DNA from: Cyrtodaria siliqua
Taxonomy: Eukaryota > Mollusca > Bivalvia > Adapedonta > Hiatellidae
Direction: 5' to 3'
DNA: 64,000 bases
Assembly (NCBI GenBank): GCA_037043455.1
Contig: JAWPHD010008283.1
Coordinates: 1-64,000 of the forward strand
Shown: positions 23,641 through 34,749 of the stretch, one piece after another
How positions within the stretch are numbered: position 1 is the stretch's first letter
Layout of the letters: every line of letters starts with the position of its first letter
The notes under the pieces: model-generated
Databases searched by the model: none
The model's input: the letters and a program-made list of their open reading frames with translations, nothing else
What the model was told of the DNA's origin: nothing
Position numbers and translations under genes: made by a program

Positions 23641-23795
23641 CACATCTTGTATATTATATTTTTTTATCTATATTTTATTAATTTTTTTGATTAATTTTTT
23701 TTTTAATATTTTTTTTTTCTTTTTTTTATTATTATTATTTGTGATTTTTTTTCTTTTTTTCTTTTTTTATTATTAATTTTTTTTCTTTTTATTAT
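23641..23795. repeat. T-rich low-complexity tract
   Basis: Long T runs broken by A and C, about 150 bases. Confidence 0.9.
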
Positions 23796-23801
23796 CTCTA
23801 C

Positions 23802-23970
23802 TGGCCAACTTGGAAAACCAGCCAGATCTGACCAGTAATGACGGAGTTATGGCTTTTGATTTAGTTAAAAATGCTATATTTTGCCTCTTTAAGACGATAG
23901 TCACTCGCTTCATTGATGTCATAAGAGCCATATTAGCCAGTAGAGCGTCCACAGGCCCTCTTGGGCCTCT
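23802..23970. mobile_element. Small repeat with inverted ends CTCTACTGGC
   Basis: CTCTACTGGCCAA at about 23,799-23,812 and TTAGCCAGTAGAG at about 23,933-23,946 are inverted copies. They are followed by a GGCCCTCTTGGGCCT hairpin. A minus-strand open frame through it has no domain. Probably a short non-autonomous element. Confidence 0.45.
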
Positions 23971-24620
23971 TGTTTGATCTACATCTTTATTAATTTTGCT
24001 TAGTTTTGTACACTCTTTTTGTGATGTCTGGGCGATCTCTGTAGTGTAAGGAAACACGCTTTTCTTTCGAGAAAAGAGATTCAAGTTCAAGTCTTGGCAG
24101 GGACCTGACACACTGAGTTGTACATACAATTTTTTTTTCACATCAGTAATGTTGCTTTTGTACAGCATGAACTTAAAAATATGTACATTTGATAGTCATC
24201 ATATTATTACCGTATGTAAATTGTAATTATTCATACATATTCAAAGTGTGTTTTTATATAATTGTGCATTAAAACATTATTTATAGTCAAAAGAATACAT
24301 ATAGCCGTAATACATATTTATAGCCAAAATCAGCTGTAGCAAATTGTCAGTTTTAACAAAGGTTCCTTTTGTCCAGCTCCTCCAGTCTTTGCTTAATATA
24401 AAAATAGCGAATATAGCGCTTTCTTGGTTATAGAAAAGCACTTAAATTGGACGTTTAGTTTCAAATAAAAAGCATTCTACCTTTATAACGCTTTTCCATT
24501 TTGTTCTCTGCCGTTGCTACACCAAATAGAACTCACTATTAATTTTACACAAACAAACCACACATGATGCTGTAATTCCAATGCAATGATTTAAAACAAA
24601 TATATTCTACAATTTTCATT
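23971..24620. other. No gene seen
   Basis: AT-rich sequence up to the end of the 7.4-kb insert. A perfect hairpin (GTCATAGTATA arms, 5-base loop) sits at 24,637-24,663, exactly at the insert edge. Confidence 0.45.
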
Positions 24621-24668
24621 CTTATTGCCGCTCGTCGTCATAGTATATATTGTATACTATGACTTTTC

Positions 24669-25962
24669 TTGTTAATGGTGGTATAGCGCCGCAGCTTTTT
24701 GAATTTCCATTAGCTAACAATTTGATAGTTTTCCAATAGTTTCTTGGATTGTTCGATCTCAAATCAGACATAGTAAACTCAATGTTGTTAAAAAATGATT
24801 CTTTGGCATATTTTTTCATGTTATTCACTTTGTTTCGAAGGTTTTTAAATATTTTCCAATCCGAGGACTTTCCAGTACTTAGAGCAATACGTCTCTGTCT
24901 ATCGCGTTTACGAGAAGTTCGTCTAATTTCAGTATTATACCACGGCCTATCGTTTGGACGGATCGTCACTAGGTTAGTTGGAATACATTCCTCTGCGATA
25001 TTAATAAATCTAGATATAAACGCGTTGGTAGCATCATCAATTGTTCCAGCTTGTAAAAAAGACCAGTCAATAGATCTGATCATGTTATTGAATTTATCGA
25101 ATTCAGCACGTTTGTAATTCCAGATTTTCCTCTTATATAGGATATTTTGTTGAAGATCGCTATTAATAAATGCAAATGTACAGAAATTATCGCTAATGTA
25201 ATTTGGAGTTTCAAAAATGCCAGATTCATGACAGGTTATGTTGTTTGCAACAGCTATTGGATCAATTAACGTACTAGAATTATTAGTTACACGTGTTGGT
25301 ACGGTGATAACATTTGTCAAATTGTTGAAAGAAAGTAAATCCCGAAATTTGTGATTTGAAGGGTTCAGCTGGTCTTCGTTTATGTCTCCTAATAGTATAA
25401 TATTATTGTTAATTTCGGCTGCTTTTTCTAAACAAGTATTAAGTCTATCCCAAAATTCTACACTATAATGAGGGGGTTTGTAAATTGTACATACTAAAAA
25501 TGACTGACTTTCGTCTTTTATTTCTACCCACAGTGATTCAGGGAACATATTTTCTAATTCAACATTTCTAGTTGGCCTTAAAAAAGGCGATACATATACT
25601 AAAATACCACCTGCATGGGACGAGATGTCCTTTCTGTAGACATGATTGAACCCGTCCAACTGTAAAAGGTCATTATTGACATCCATCGAAAGATGCGTTT
25701 CTGTAAAACACAGAATATCGAAATCAAGAAAGTTTTCTTTTATGAACTCTAGTTTGTTTCTGATACTGCGTATATTCTGATGTAGAACTGAGAAACATTG
25801 AACTTCATCAGGTCCGGGATTAGGTTCTACATCCCCTGCTAATATAAGCAATGTGCGCAGAAGTATCAAATAAAAAAGGTCCTTATAAGATTTCAAACTC
25901 CACTGTCTACGATTATAGTATAGTTCTACGGTCACACCCCATGAAAATAGGTCAATACCCAT
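24669..25962 (-). pseudogene. LINE endonuclease half with N-terminal 2A-like motif
   Basis: The minus-strand frame from 25,962 begins with about 50 residues containing a hydrophobic run (FYLILLRTLLILAG), followed at residues 43-51 by GDVEPNPGP (25,836-25,810). This matches the 2A consensus D(V/I)ExNPG/P, at which ribosomes skip a peptide bond. An apurinic-type endonuclease domain follows: LHQNIRSIRNK (metal-binding Asn), CFTETHL (Glu), AGGILVYV, LLGDIN, and STLIDPI. The final SDH motif reads SDN, so the catalytic His is replaced. The domain leads into the linker (RNYWKTIKLLANG) and IPPL, where the 7.4-kb block begins; residues past 24,669 belong to the insert. The matching RT half lies at 15,290-17,298. 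Together the parts reach the usual length of a LINE ORF2 of roughly 1,000 residues. Confidence 0.88.
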
Positions 25963-27559
25963 AATGCTAATCAGTGTACATCAAAAACAATGAACTGCGA
26001 CCAGAGGACCACACAGTGAAACATCGAAAAGCTGGAAAAGAACAACGGATTGACACAGCGATACAAGTCAACAACGAGACCCGAGGGGCACATCAGTACA
26101 AAGCAGCAAATGATAAATAATAACATGAATTTGAAAATTAATTGGAAAAAAACAACAACACACAAACAAAACAAAATTCGAAAAAACGCAAAAACTCCCA
26201 CAAAAACAGCTTATTCCAAATGCGGGATAGTCTAGTTAAATTGCAACGTTCAAAATAGTAATGTCTAATTGTTTGATACAGGATTGAACATTAATATAGC
26301 TTAAAGTAAATAAATTACAAACCGACAATTATTTCAATGTTCAATGTTAAACAAGGAATAATACTACTTGTTTTAATAAAACAAAAATTAACACCAACCT
26401 TTATAAAACATGATCATCAATATTTGGCTAAATATGTATCAGGAACTCCTGAATTCATGATTATGGGATAATAAGAATACTCTTAATTTTCTGGTTAAAC
26501 AATAAAAGATGGTAATAATTTAGGTTAGAGAACGGACTGATAGATTGACTAAAAAATCAATCGATTAACCAACCAAATTACCAATTCATGAATCACTCAA
26601 AACTCAGATTAGTCGAAGAAAAGAAAAAATATATATATACAGAAAAACTTAGGCTTTTACACAAGAACTTACAAATACTACATTTTACAACAAAATAATC
26701 ATACAAGAACTAAAACTCCTATCACACTAGTATGAAAAATCTTGTTTACAAACAATTTATAGCATTAATGTTTTAACCACAATACCTTGAGTAAAACAAG
26801 AAGTATAATCATGTATCTACTGAGTACATAATCATAAAAATTACTGACAGTCAAATAATCAATCAAATAATCAATTGTTAGGGAGAGTTAACAAAGTACA
26901 AAAGTATACATCAAGCATCACAGTTATGTACCCGAACTAAATGTTGTTGTTTTCAATAAATAATGTATACAAAAAATAGTTATTGACATCGTACACGAAA
27001 ATTGCAAAACCTCTGTGAATGTACCAAGTATAATTTCTTATTTACTGAATACATTAAATTCACGTGTTTACTGAGTACAATGACCACCGTTATTTACACC
27101 ACTTTAGTCAAAAGGGTCGAGTTTTCAAAGCGTCCACAATATGATTTTATTCGGAACTGGATTATAAGGATATATCTGCAAATTTATGGAATAAAACACT
27201 GGAATAGAGTGCTTCATAATATCATTAAATTTTGTGATTTATTTATCAAAGTGGTTGAATGAATTGGATCTATTATAGACATGATATATTTGGACATGGT
27301 ATATCGAGAAATAAATAAATACAACTTTGGCCGATTACATGTATGGGAGAAAAATCGTCTGCTCTTCTACAAAAGGTGGTCAGTGTACCGATAAGCCATG
27401 ATTATACTGTGGTATGTATAATTAAATATTCAATATATGTTTTAATATTAGCATACAGGTGTGAAAGTGATGATGGTCAATACACATAGTTATATAAATA
27501 GATTAGTCACTTGTAACACACACATTGTTTGTAAACAAACTTGACAGTCGACTGTCAAG
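25963..27559. other. No supported gene
   Basis: AT-rich. The first few hundred bases may be the 5' untranslated part of the LINE. The hydrophobic minus-strand frame at 26,201-25,971 has no recognisable domain. Confidence 0.45.
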
Positions 27560-27893
27560 TTAAACCGTGTCAGATGGAAGTGGCTTGCCCTCTCTGATAC
27601 ACTGGATCGCCTCTATGCATCTTACGACCCGACCCCTGGTTTCACCAGTTAATTGTACATAGATTTTGCAGCCAGCTACCCATGTCTTTGAAATTAAGTT
27701 TGCACGTTTTAATTGCCTGGCTTCAAACCCAAGGTGCTCACGGAATGGCGTCAAGTTCTCCTGAACGAAGACACCGCCCCCAAGATTCTTCCTGGCTTCG
27801 TATACTCTCTGGCGAGCCTTAGAATTCGTGAACTTAACAATGACCTTACGATTGAACTTATCAACAGCATCACAGTTGTGTCCTGTCTCTAAT
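27560..27893 (-). pseudogene. LINE ORF1-like C-terminal fragment
   Basis: The minus strand is open from about 27,893 (no ATG) to the TAA/TGA region at 27,560. It reads VIVKFTNSKARQRVYEAR, then NLTPFREHLGFEARQLK, then WVAGCKIYV. This spacing (a VKF strand, basic helix, an LTP turn, an aromatic/basic helix, then a W...KI/V strand) matches the C-terminal domain of nucleic-acid-binding ORF1 proteins of L1/Tx1-like LINEs as I remember it. It has no neighbouring ORF2 and is a fragment. Family assignment is inference from motif pattern. Confidence 0.55.
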
Positions 27894-28122
27894 TAAATGC
27901 AACTTTACAAAACAAAAACATCTTGGGATTTCTTTGGAATATTATGTGGAATTAAGTGTGCAGTATATACACTATTTAGCGGAAATTCCCGAGTTGCGTT
28001 TCTTTTGCGTTTCCGTATATTTAAACAGCAGAGTAGCTGCATTTGTATGTGCCTTTACTGGAATACGTACGTATGAACGTTAATGTTTAGTCCCACTATG
28101 TATTGATAACAATACAGAGGTA

Positions 28123-28523
28123 TCAAGGTGACACGGTGGTCAGTCGTGAATCAAAACACTTCACTGCGGCATCCTCCGCATGATAATCGCAATGCATTTT
28201 ATGATATTGCTCCACGTAGTATGAAATCGAAAAGGCAGGTCCTTCATTTTTTAAATAACTATCTATAATCACGTCACATTCCATCAGAGAGTTCTCAGTT
28301 CCGTCGCAACGAACTCCGGTTACCAGGATTTTTCCTGAGCCTTTACCGAAAGAACTGTGAGGGAGCACTTGACCACCCGAGTAATTCAGCTGACGGCAAA
28401 CTACATCCGCTGCTGCATTGCCGAAACCAGCATAGGTACAAATGGTTGACCAGTTGTTGTCAATAGATATTTCTACACGACCAGAGCTGTTGCTTGTTCC
28501 ATTAGCCAGTCTAAGTTTATATC
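28123..28523 (-). CDS. SRCR domain exon (possibly terminal) of multi-SRCR gene
   Basis: After a good acceptor (TTTATTGATAG) at 28,524 the exon enters in phase 1 and encodes a full scavenger receptor cysteine-rich domain: YKLRLANGT, GRVEI, WSTIC, DVVCRQLNY, VRCDGTENSLMEC, HC, and a final AAVKC. Six cysteines are present, in one exon. The frame then runs eight residues to a stop at 28,123-28,125, so this may be the last coding exon; a weak donor (ACC/GTGTCA) just before the stop is the alternative. SRCR domains are extracellular ligand-binding modules of immune and adhesion receptors. It is 3.6 kb downstream of the next intact exon, with two decayed SRCR exons between. Confidence 0.75.
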
Positions 28524-29230
28524 CTATCAATAAAACATTAAGAAGAAAGTATAAAACTAAAGTTAATTCCATGTACCAAATACTTTTATACAATACAATA
28601 TTCTACTTTAGGTCCCTGTATCACATTCTACTGTAGGTATCCCAGTTAGAACACACCCGCCATTTTTATTCTCGGATTCTGTTGTAAGATAAAGATAGAA
28701 ACGGCTATTTTGAATTCATCTTTCGTCCCGTGTCCTATATGACAGCATTATGAGAATAATAATAGTATTTAAAGCAGAAACAAATACGTTTGTAGTTATC
28801 ATAGTATACAAGAAATCCTCACATACACCGACATATATACTAAAAGGTAAAATAAACACATAATGGGTATTTCCACTATATATTGTATGTTTAATATGCT
28901 ACTGCTAATCGAATGGTACAGGGCGACATTAGGTCTGTCCTTTCGGAAAGAGGTTTGAACAGCACCGAACACACCAATGATTACTCCTTTAAAGTTTCAT
29001 TATCGACCGAATGCGCATTTGGCTCAAACAGGTGTGCAAACTTAGGCTTTAAACGTTGCAATCTCGTAACAATAAACACAATACTGAAATGGTTTGACTT
29101 TTTCAAGAGAAATTTCAACAATTATGAATTTCGTGTAACAAAGCATACTATGAATAAGAGGTCTTCATCATAACACTGCACGGTGGCGCCTGCTCCGTGC
29201 GACAAACATAAGGACAGGTAACGCAAAGAC

Positions 29231-29505
29231 CTATAGTAGTAAATCTTTAGAATATGTGCTGCCTAACTTGGCATTGCTAAGCAACAAAGGCCATTGAATA
29301 AGTGTGTTCTCGTCACCCACACAGGCTATATAGTGTATACATATGTTTTCGCCTCCGCCTCCAACGGAGTTTGAGTTTATTATATCCCTAATAAAATACG
29401 TCTGCAGCAGCATTTCCAAACTTGAAATGGCTGCAAACAGCTCCCCATTCACCGTCAATGTCTAACTAAACGCGGCTTAACATGTAAAGTTCCGTTAGCT
29501 AAACG
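29231..29505 (-). pseudogene. Decayed SRCR exon
   Basis: On the minus strand the beginning of an SRCR domain is recognisable in scattered frames: a LANGT-like start near 29,500, then IDGEWGAVCSHFKFGNAAAD (29,455-29,395) matching GEWG..C..F.D..A.VVC. After that the domain ends in stops and frame changes. A long GGAGGCGGAGGC stretch is unrelated to the fold. Confidence 0.6.
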
Positions 29506-29651
29506 AAGTATGTACCTATGAATAACATAGTATTGTTTAGTTATATTAGTTCAATTTTGTTAGTTAGTTTATAGCGAATCTAACCTAAAACAGAAAAGAT
29601 ATATTAGTTTTGTGAAGAATTAGTTTCATACATCATTGCCGGTGCAATGCA

Positions 29652-29865
29652 CTAAAGAAACCATGCATTTTTTCGGACTCCTTTGCAAACATGTCCATTA
29701 TCAAGGGCTCGTCCATCTGTATATCTTAGCTGCTGACATAGAACCGTGGCTGCCTTGTCATCAAATTTAGCGGTTCCCAACACGGTTCCACACTCTTGAT
29801 CAATGGACATTTCCACACGCCCGGACATCGGGCTTGTACCATTGGATAATCTTAATATGTATCCA
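29652..29865 (-). pseudogene. Truncated SRCR exon lacking its splice acceptor
   Basis: Minus-strand residues GYILRLSNGT, MSGRVEMSIDQECGTVLG, ATVLCQQLRYTDGRA form the N-terminal half of an SRCR domain close to that of the 28,123-28,523 exon. The expected AG before GATAC is TG here (ATATCATG/GATAC), and the frame stops at 29,652 without the C-terminal cysteines. Most likely a dead duplicate of the neighbouring exon. Confidence 0.65.
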
Positions 29866-29924
29866 TGATATACAATATAAATGTTGATGTTTAAGTCCAA
29901 GTTTATGTTGAACCATTCCTGCAA

Positions 29925-30699
29925 AAGGGATTTGAAAGAAAACTTATTTTAGAAATACTTATATGTCCAGTAGCAATAAATAAATATTTTGCCAAGCCTG
30001 TTACGCATGAAATTCATCAGTTTATTTGTGGGTAGTCTGTCTTTAAATACACACAACATTGCAACATTTTCCCTCATATTATATATTAAATTCCTGAATT
30101 TTACTCTCAATAAAATAACATTTACAACATATTAATACAGGCAGCAAATATATGGTGCATAGATAATATTGCATAGTTGACATATATAAATAAAATACTT
30201 CTTCTAGATGACAGAGGAAGGCACATGTCTATAACATGGACTGTGCAGTTGTACATCTGTCCATCTACAGCTATATGTACTGCACATATAAAAAACAACA
30301 TTGAAGGATCGCTCCCTGAAAAGGCAGCAAATTCACTTAAAAATGCACAGAAATGTGTGCATGCAAGCATGCTAACATAACGGACTGTGCACAAACACAG
30401 CTCAAATATGACCAAAAGAAAAATCACAAAAGAAGACCCAGTTCTTTGAATTATGGATCATGACGAGACGTTAGGTACATCTGTAGAAAGATTTTTGGTA
30501 AATGGCGTTTAACATCATTTTCAGCACATTGTTTAGGCTATATATAACATGCTACATTGCACACGATGTGTTCAAATAATTAATATGTAATGTTTAATGC
30601 ATTTCGATAGCCTTTTCAAAAGTGTTGAAATAAAACGTTAATAACAGCGATGACTCTTTATCTAGTATACACTGGGGGTAAACTCCACACTAACTAGTC
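29925..30699. other. No gene seen (intron-like)
   Basis: AT-rich sequence inside the large interval between SRCR exons. No further exon was recognised. Confidence 0.45.
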
Positions 30700-31020
30700 A
30701 ATTATGTGTTTTACTAATATTGCCTATTTTGTTAGCGATTATAACCTGGCGGGGATATCCTTATTTACACATTCCTTTTATTAGGGTAAGAGTGAGGTTT
30801 GGTGCACCCTAGAACCTGATTTAAACCAACAGCGGCCTTATTTGCCACTGACCGTTCCAAGGCGGTAGCCCTATTGTTAAAACATTTGTGTTTGTGATGT
30901 CATATCGTGTATTTAGTTCATCTGAATACTAGTTGTTCTTTGCTTCTGTGTGTTTTTGTGGTTGACTGTTGTCATTGAATACTACTTTTCCCGTTAGATA
31001 TTTATATCTACCTTTCCCGT
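30700..31020 (+). mobile_element. Naiad 3'-end remnant within SRCR gene interval
   Basis: Shares TTTGGTGCACCCTAGAACCT, ACCGTTCCAAGGCGGTAGCC and TTGTGTTTGTGATGTCATAT with the other Naiad ends and stops near a TATATCTACC block. 5'-truncated; no coding part. Orientation is opposite to the SRCR gene. Confidence 0.75.
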
Positions 31021-31755
31021 TCGATTTTTGTATGTTCTTCCACGCTAATCCCGTTGCAGCATATGTCTAGTCAACAAATGAAAACAATGTGAAATACATT
31101 TTTCTAGATTCAATTTAGCAAACATATTTCATCTACCTATTTCTATTTAATTTAACACACTACATGTTTAAACTCATTATGTGGCGACTGGTACCGATTA
31201 AGGCAGGTGATTTGATTAGGTTTTAGTGCAAAATATAGCTTTTAGACGTTTACAATTGATACATGAATGTCGCCATATTTTGTAAAATATCACTTTTGAT
31301 CTTTGTTGTATACTAATTTGTAAGCTTATTTGTAATAACATGCCATAGACCATATAATTTGAAAAATATTTGTTATGGTTTAATGAACCGGGTTCTTGTG
31401 GTGTGCACCGGTATTAAACACGGGACAGTGTGTCGTCTGCTAAAGATGGAAATTGAATAGGAAACGGCGCTAAGCTAGTGCTGTAAGGGGACTCGTCGCA
31501 ATGCCAGTAGTGTGGAGTTTACCTACATACAGTGATTATGTAATGGTCTATTGATATGATTATATGTTGCATGATTTGTTCTTGAGAAGCAAACAATTAC
31601 AACTAAGAAAGCAACACATCAAAATAAAATGTAAAATACAGTAAGTGTTACATCTTTCCTTTCTTTTACAGTCTAAGAAGCTTTAATATTTGCAATGAAA
31701 TATATTCTGAAATTAATGAGGTCATAGCAATGTAGTAGGTAACATGTTAAAGCGA
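31021..31755. other. No gene seen
   Basis: AT-rich sequence in the same SRCR-gene interval; no exon recognised. Confidence 0.45.
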
Positions 31756-31758
31756 TAT

Positions 31759-32134
31759 ACATCATCATCATCATCATCATCAACAACAACAACAACAGGA
31801 ACAACAGGAGCAGCAGCAGGAGGAATAGTAGCAGAATCACCATCATCATCATCAGATGTTGCAGCAGAAGCAGCAGAAGCAGCAGCGCAGCATTATCATC
31901 ATTATCGACACCATCATGGACTTCATTATCATTATCATCATCACCAGCTTCCTCCTCGTCATATCACCACCATAAACATACATTATCACTATCATTTAAC
32001 ATCACCATCATCATAGACATCTTCATCAGCACCACCAACATCAACAGCATAACCGCCAACACAGTAATCATGAACATTCTCATCATCATCATCATAATCA
32101 TCTCCATCAACAGCATCATCATAATTATCACCAT
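31759..32134. repeat. Trinucleotide-rich tract (CAT/CAA/CAG)
   Basis: Imperfect runs of CAT, CAA, CAG and CAC triplets over about 375 bases. They end 23 bases from the donor-side end of an SRCR exon (32,157). The His/Ser-rich frame on the plus strand is a translation of the repeat, not a gene. Confidence 0.9.
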
Positions 32135-32156
32135 ACATAAGAACTTAAATACAGAC

Positions 32157-32291
32157 CTTCTTTCTGATAGCAGTATACAGAAGGTTCTTTCGATGCGGCA
32201 CAATTGTCTACTGAGCCCCACCTGAAATTACCACATTTGCCGAGGTAACTCTCTTGTCCTGTACAGTTGATGTTTGACAACCAGGGAATAT
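32157..32291 (-). CDS. SRCR domain, second-half exon
   Basis: Flanked on the minus strand by TTTTAATTCATAG (acceptor) and GAAG/GTCTGT (donor), phase 1 on both sides, 135 bases. It encodes IPWLSNINCTGQESYLGKC, VDNCAAS and VYC: the C-terminal half of an SRCR domain with four cysteines. It completes the domain begun by the exon at 33,438-33,620 (two more cysteines). Six cysteines over two exons is the group A SRCR layout. Confidence 0.75.
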
Positions 32292-32787
32292 CTATGAATT
32301 AAAATCAGTTGTGTTTAACGGTTATAACAACACATTAATATCATCTGAATCCTGCTTGAGAACATATTTAACAGTTTAACGTTTTTGTGTTATGTAATTA
32401 CATATAGTGTGCCCATACCGATTATCCCCACCCCACTCCCCACAAAATAATGAAGGAAAAATGAAGTAAGATATGTCAAATTTGTCAGTTTTACTTATTT
32501 TTTACAGCATTATTTAAATAAACATTCAGATATTCCAAACTTCCTGTGTGCTCTGTTAACATGGAATTATGACAAAATTGCCTCCTTAAAGATATACAGA
32601 CCCTATGTAACTGGTAAAAACTCATGAATATAAATGAGTCACGTGTGAAGTAGTTTCAAATCGACAAACACCCCAAAAGTCGTTATATATTAAGCAGAAA
32701 TCGATGCATACAATTTCACATTTTTATTTAGCCTCCGTACAGGTAACATCGATAAATATACGGTTTCAGAACATGTGATAACATAAT

Positions 32788-32871
32788 AGTTGCCCGTGAC
32801 AGGATTTGAACCACAGTCTTGCACTTTTAAGTGTTGAAGGATGTACGCTGAACCACTAAACCACGGCTATT
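32788..32871 (-). pseudogene. tRNA-like sequence
   Basis: The minus strand reads GCCGTGGTTTAGTGGTTCAG (A-box-like) and later GGTTCAAATCC (B box), with a partly complementary ACGGGC end. The acceptor and anticodon arms do not fold cleanly, so it is a tRNA pseudogene or SINE head rather than a working tRNA. Confidence 0.45.
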
Positions 32872-33151
32872 TATTGGTATGTTTTAGCATTTTTAACACT
32901 AAATAGGCATTACGTAATAACTAGCGCGCACACACAAACTCATCAAGTGCTAAATAACAAGACGAGATATGGTTGTTTTGAGGCGAAGTATTAGTTTCAT
33001 ATTGATAACAAACAGTATTACACCAGGCAATGTTAATTTCCACGTGCGACAAGATGGACTATATATTTATTGATCCATCTTGAGTTGCGTTCGAATATGT
33101 TGTTATTTTGCCTCATAATAAATGGTAGTTAGTATATTATTTTCTCAAGTA

Positions 33152-33226
33152 GCGTTATAGTTCAGTTGAGAGAGCGTCTGACTTGAAATCAGAAGGTCGT
33201 GTGTTCGAGCCTCGAAAGAGGCTAAC
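33152..33226 (+). pseudogene. tRNA-like sequence (Ser-TGA-like anticodon loop)
   Basis: It has TAGTTCAGTTGAGAGAGCG (D arm), a perfect anticodon stem TCTGA/TCAGA with loop CTTGAAA (anticodon TGA), and TTCGAGC as T loop. The T stem and acceptor stem are mismatched, and a serine-type long variable arm is absent. Likely a tRNA pseudogene or SINE head. Confidence 0.45.
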
Positions 33227-33437
33227 TTTTTTCACTAAAAGATACTGTTACCTGTGTATAGCTACGATGTGCACAGGTCGATGTCTATACAGTAAATGAT
33301 TTCCTGCGCTATATTTGCTCGCTTAAATACCCTATTTCGACATGAGCTGGTGAACATGAAGTTTAAGGACACGTCTACAAAGAAGAAATCAGTTGATATA
33401 AAGACTGTGTAGCTTTAAAGAAGAACACTGATCTTAC

Positions 33438-33620
33438 CAGTTTTCTCCGGGATATTGTATCTGATCTGGGTGTACGCAAATCCGCCCTGGTATCCCATCT
33501 CTCGACATATGACCATTGCCTCAGAGTCGTCAAAATTATAGCCACAAATGCGTCCCCAAATGTCAAAATGTTTGATGGATATAAAACCACTATTTGTATT
33601 CGCCAAACGTAGGTCATACT
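33438..33620 (-). CDS. SRCR domain, first-half exon
   Basis: Acceptor TTTTTTATTTTAG at 33,621 and donor ACTG/GTAAGA at 33,437. The exon is 183 bases, phase 1 on both sides. It encodes YDLRLANT, GRICGYNFDDSEAMVICREM and GYQGGFA, the N-terminal half of an SRCR domain with its first two cysteines. It joins 32,157-32,291 across a 1.15-kb intron to give a 106-residue domain, the usual SRCR length. Confidence 0.8.
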
Positions 33621-34749
33621 CTAAAATAAAAAAATATATGTTTTGTCAGAGGTTCCCATGAAACATCATTCTCGGTTATAAAAAAAGCAGTCGTTACCTT
33701 CATTGAAACTGGTTGTGAAAACACATCTTGGTTGACTAAGAAGAAAGTGGTTTGGTTATGTTTAACTGCGTGCAAGCATGTTCACCTTGGTATTATTCCT
33801 GGCACTTCTAGATGGGCAGCCATTTTTTTAGTTTTAACATTGGTGGCCATCTTGAATTTTAAGGAAGCACCAACTAGGAATCATCTGAACAGTACTGCGA
33901 AATTAATGTCACCACGACTTCAGTGATTCAGTTATGGTAGCAAGAACAAGACGTTTCAATATGTATATGTGTGCAGAAAGGTGAATTGTATTTGTTCAGA
34001 AAGGAGAATTTCATTTTTTATCAGTAAGACATTTGAAAGAATATCTCCTTCTAAATATTCTGAAAAGTAGTTTAAGAGGGGCATATAGATGACAAAAATC
34101 ACGTATGGGACTACGAGCAATGCACTATCGCATAGGCTCTGAAGTTATGCTTTCAACAAAAGGGTTGTAAAAAACACCAACAAAGTATTGTTTATACAAA
34201 TACGAATTAAAACGAAGTTTCGCCATTATGAAGGTATTATTATAGTATTTCCAATATTGTTGAAATGCTTAGGGTTACGGCTACAACAAAAAATAATTGA
34301 CCCCCATGTGTAACAATGACCTTCGATATACATGGACCTGTTTCTTACTCACAGCACATTTTCTCATCACGAATAACTTATTTGTGAAGATTCATGAGAT
34401 TCCCTTTAGTACTTTCCAAGTTATGACTGACACATTATTGTTTCGGACGGACAAACGTGCAATAACGATACGACAACTATATGCGTCCTCCCTTGGGTTT
34501 GGGGGAATAAATTTGTTTTACATTAATGGAAGTTTGAAAGAAAAAAATTATGGACAATTTATAGTCTATTCTATTTTGCTCTATTCATTTTTCTTTTTCC
34601 TTTTTGAATTTCTATATTCTTTATCTTCTACATTGATTATACACTAAAGCACTGATCTATAAGAACCAGTAACCGTTAACGGTTTGTAAAGATAGTGATA
34701 TCCTATTTTTTCTTCTTCTTCTCATTTGACTTTGTGTATTCTAACTAAC
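33621..34749. other. Intron-like interval, no gene
   Basis: Between SRCR exons. Includes a CAGCCATTTTTTTAG/GGCCATCTTGAATTTTAAG block of a kind often seen in dispersed repeats. Plus-strand frames here have no recognisable domain. Confidence 0.45.

Larger units (their letters stand above)
17299..24663. mobile_element. 7.4-kb block inserted in the LINE, flanked by TTTTC
   Basis: The block separates LINE halves of the same orientation. TTTTC occurs at 17,294-17,298 and again at 24,664-24,668, as expected for a 5-bp target duplication. LINE coding resumes across the gap with the expected linker residues, apart from one base in an A run. The block holds two 1.95-kb direct copies (17,364-19,315 and 21,539-23,497), SINEs and foldbacks, and no transposase or polymerase. 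Its outer ends (ATAGAGCGTTATT left; GTCATAGTATA hairpin right) do not form a convincing long inverted repeat, so the mobilising mechanism is unknown. Confidence 0.55.

Noticed and set aside
31744..32016. Ser/Thr/His-rich 90-aa open frame
   Set aside because: Pure translation of trinucleotide repeats; no start context or homology.
32788..33226. Two tRNA-like sequences as functional tRNA genes
   Set aside because: Acceptor and T stems are mismatched; better explained as tRNA pseudogenes or SINE heads.
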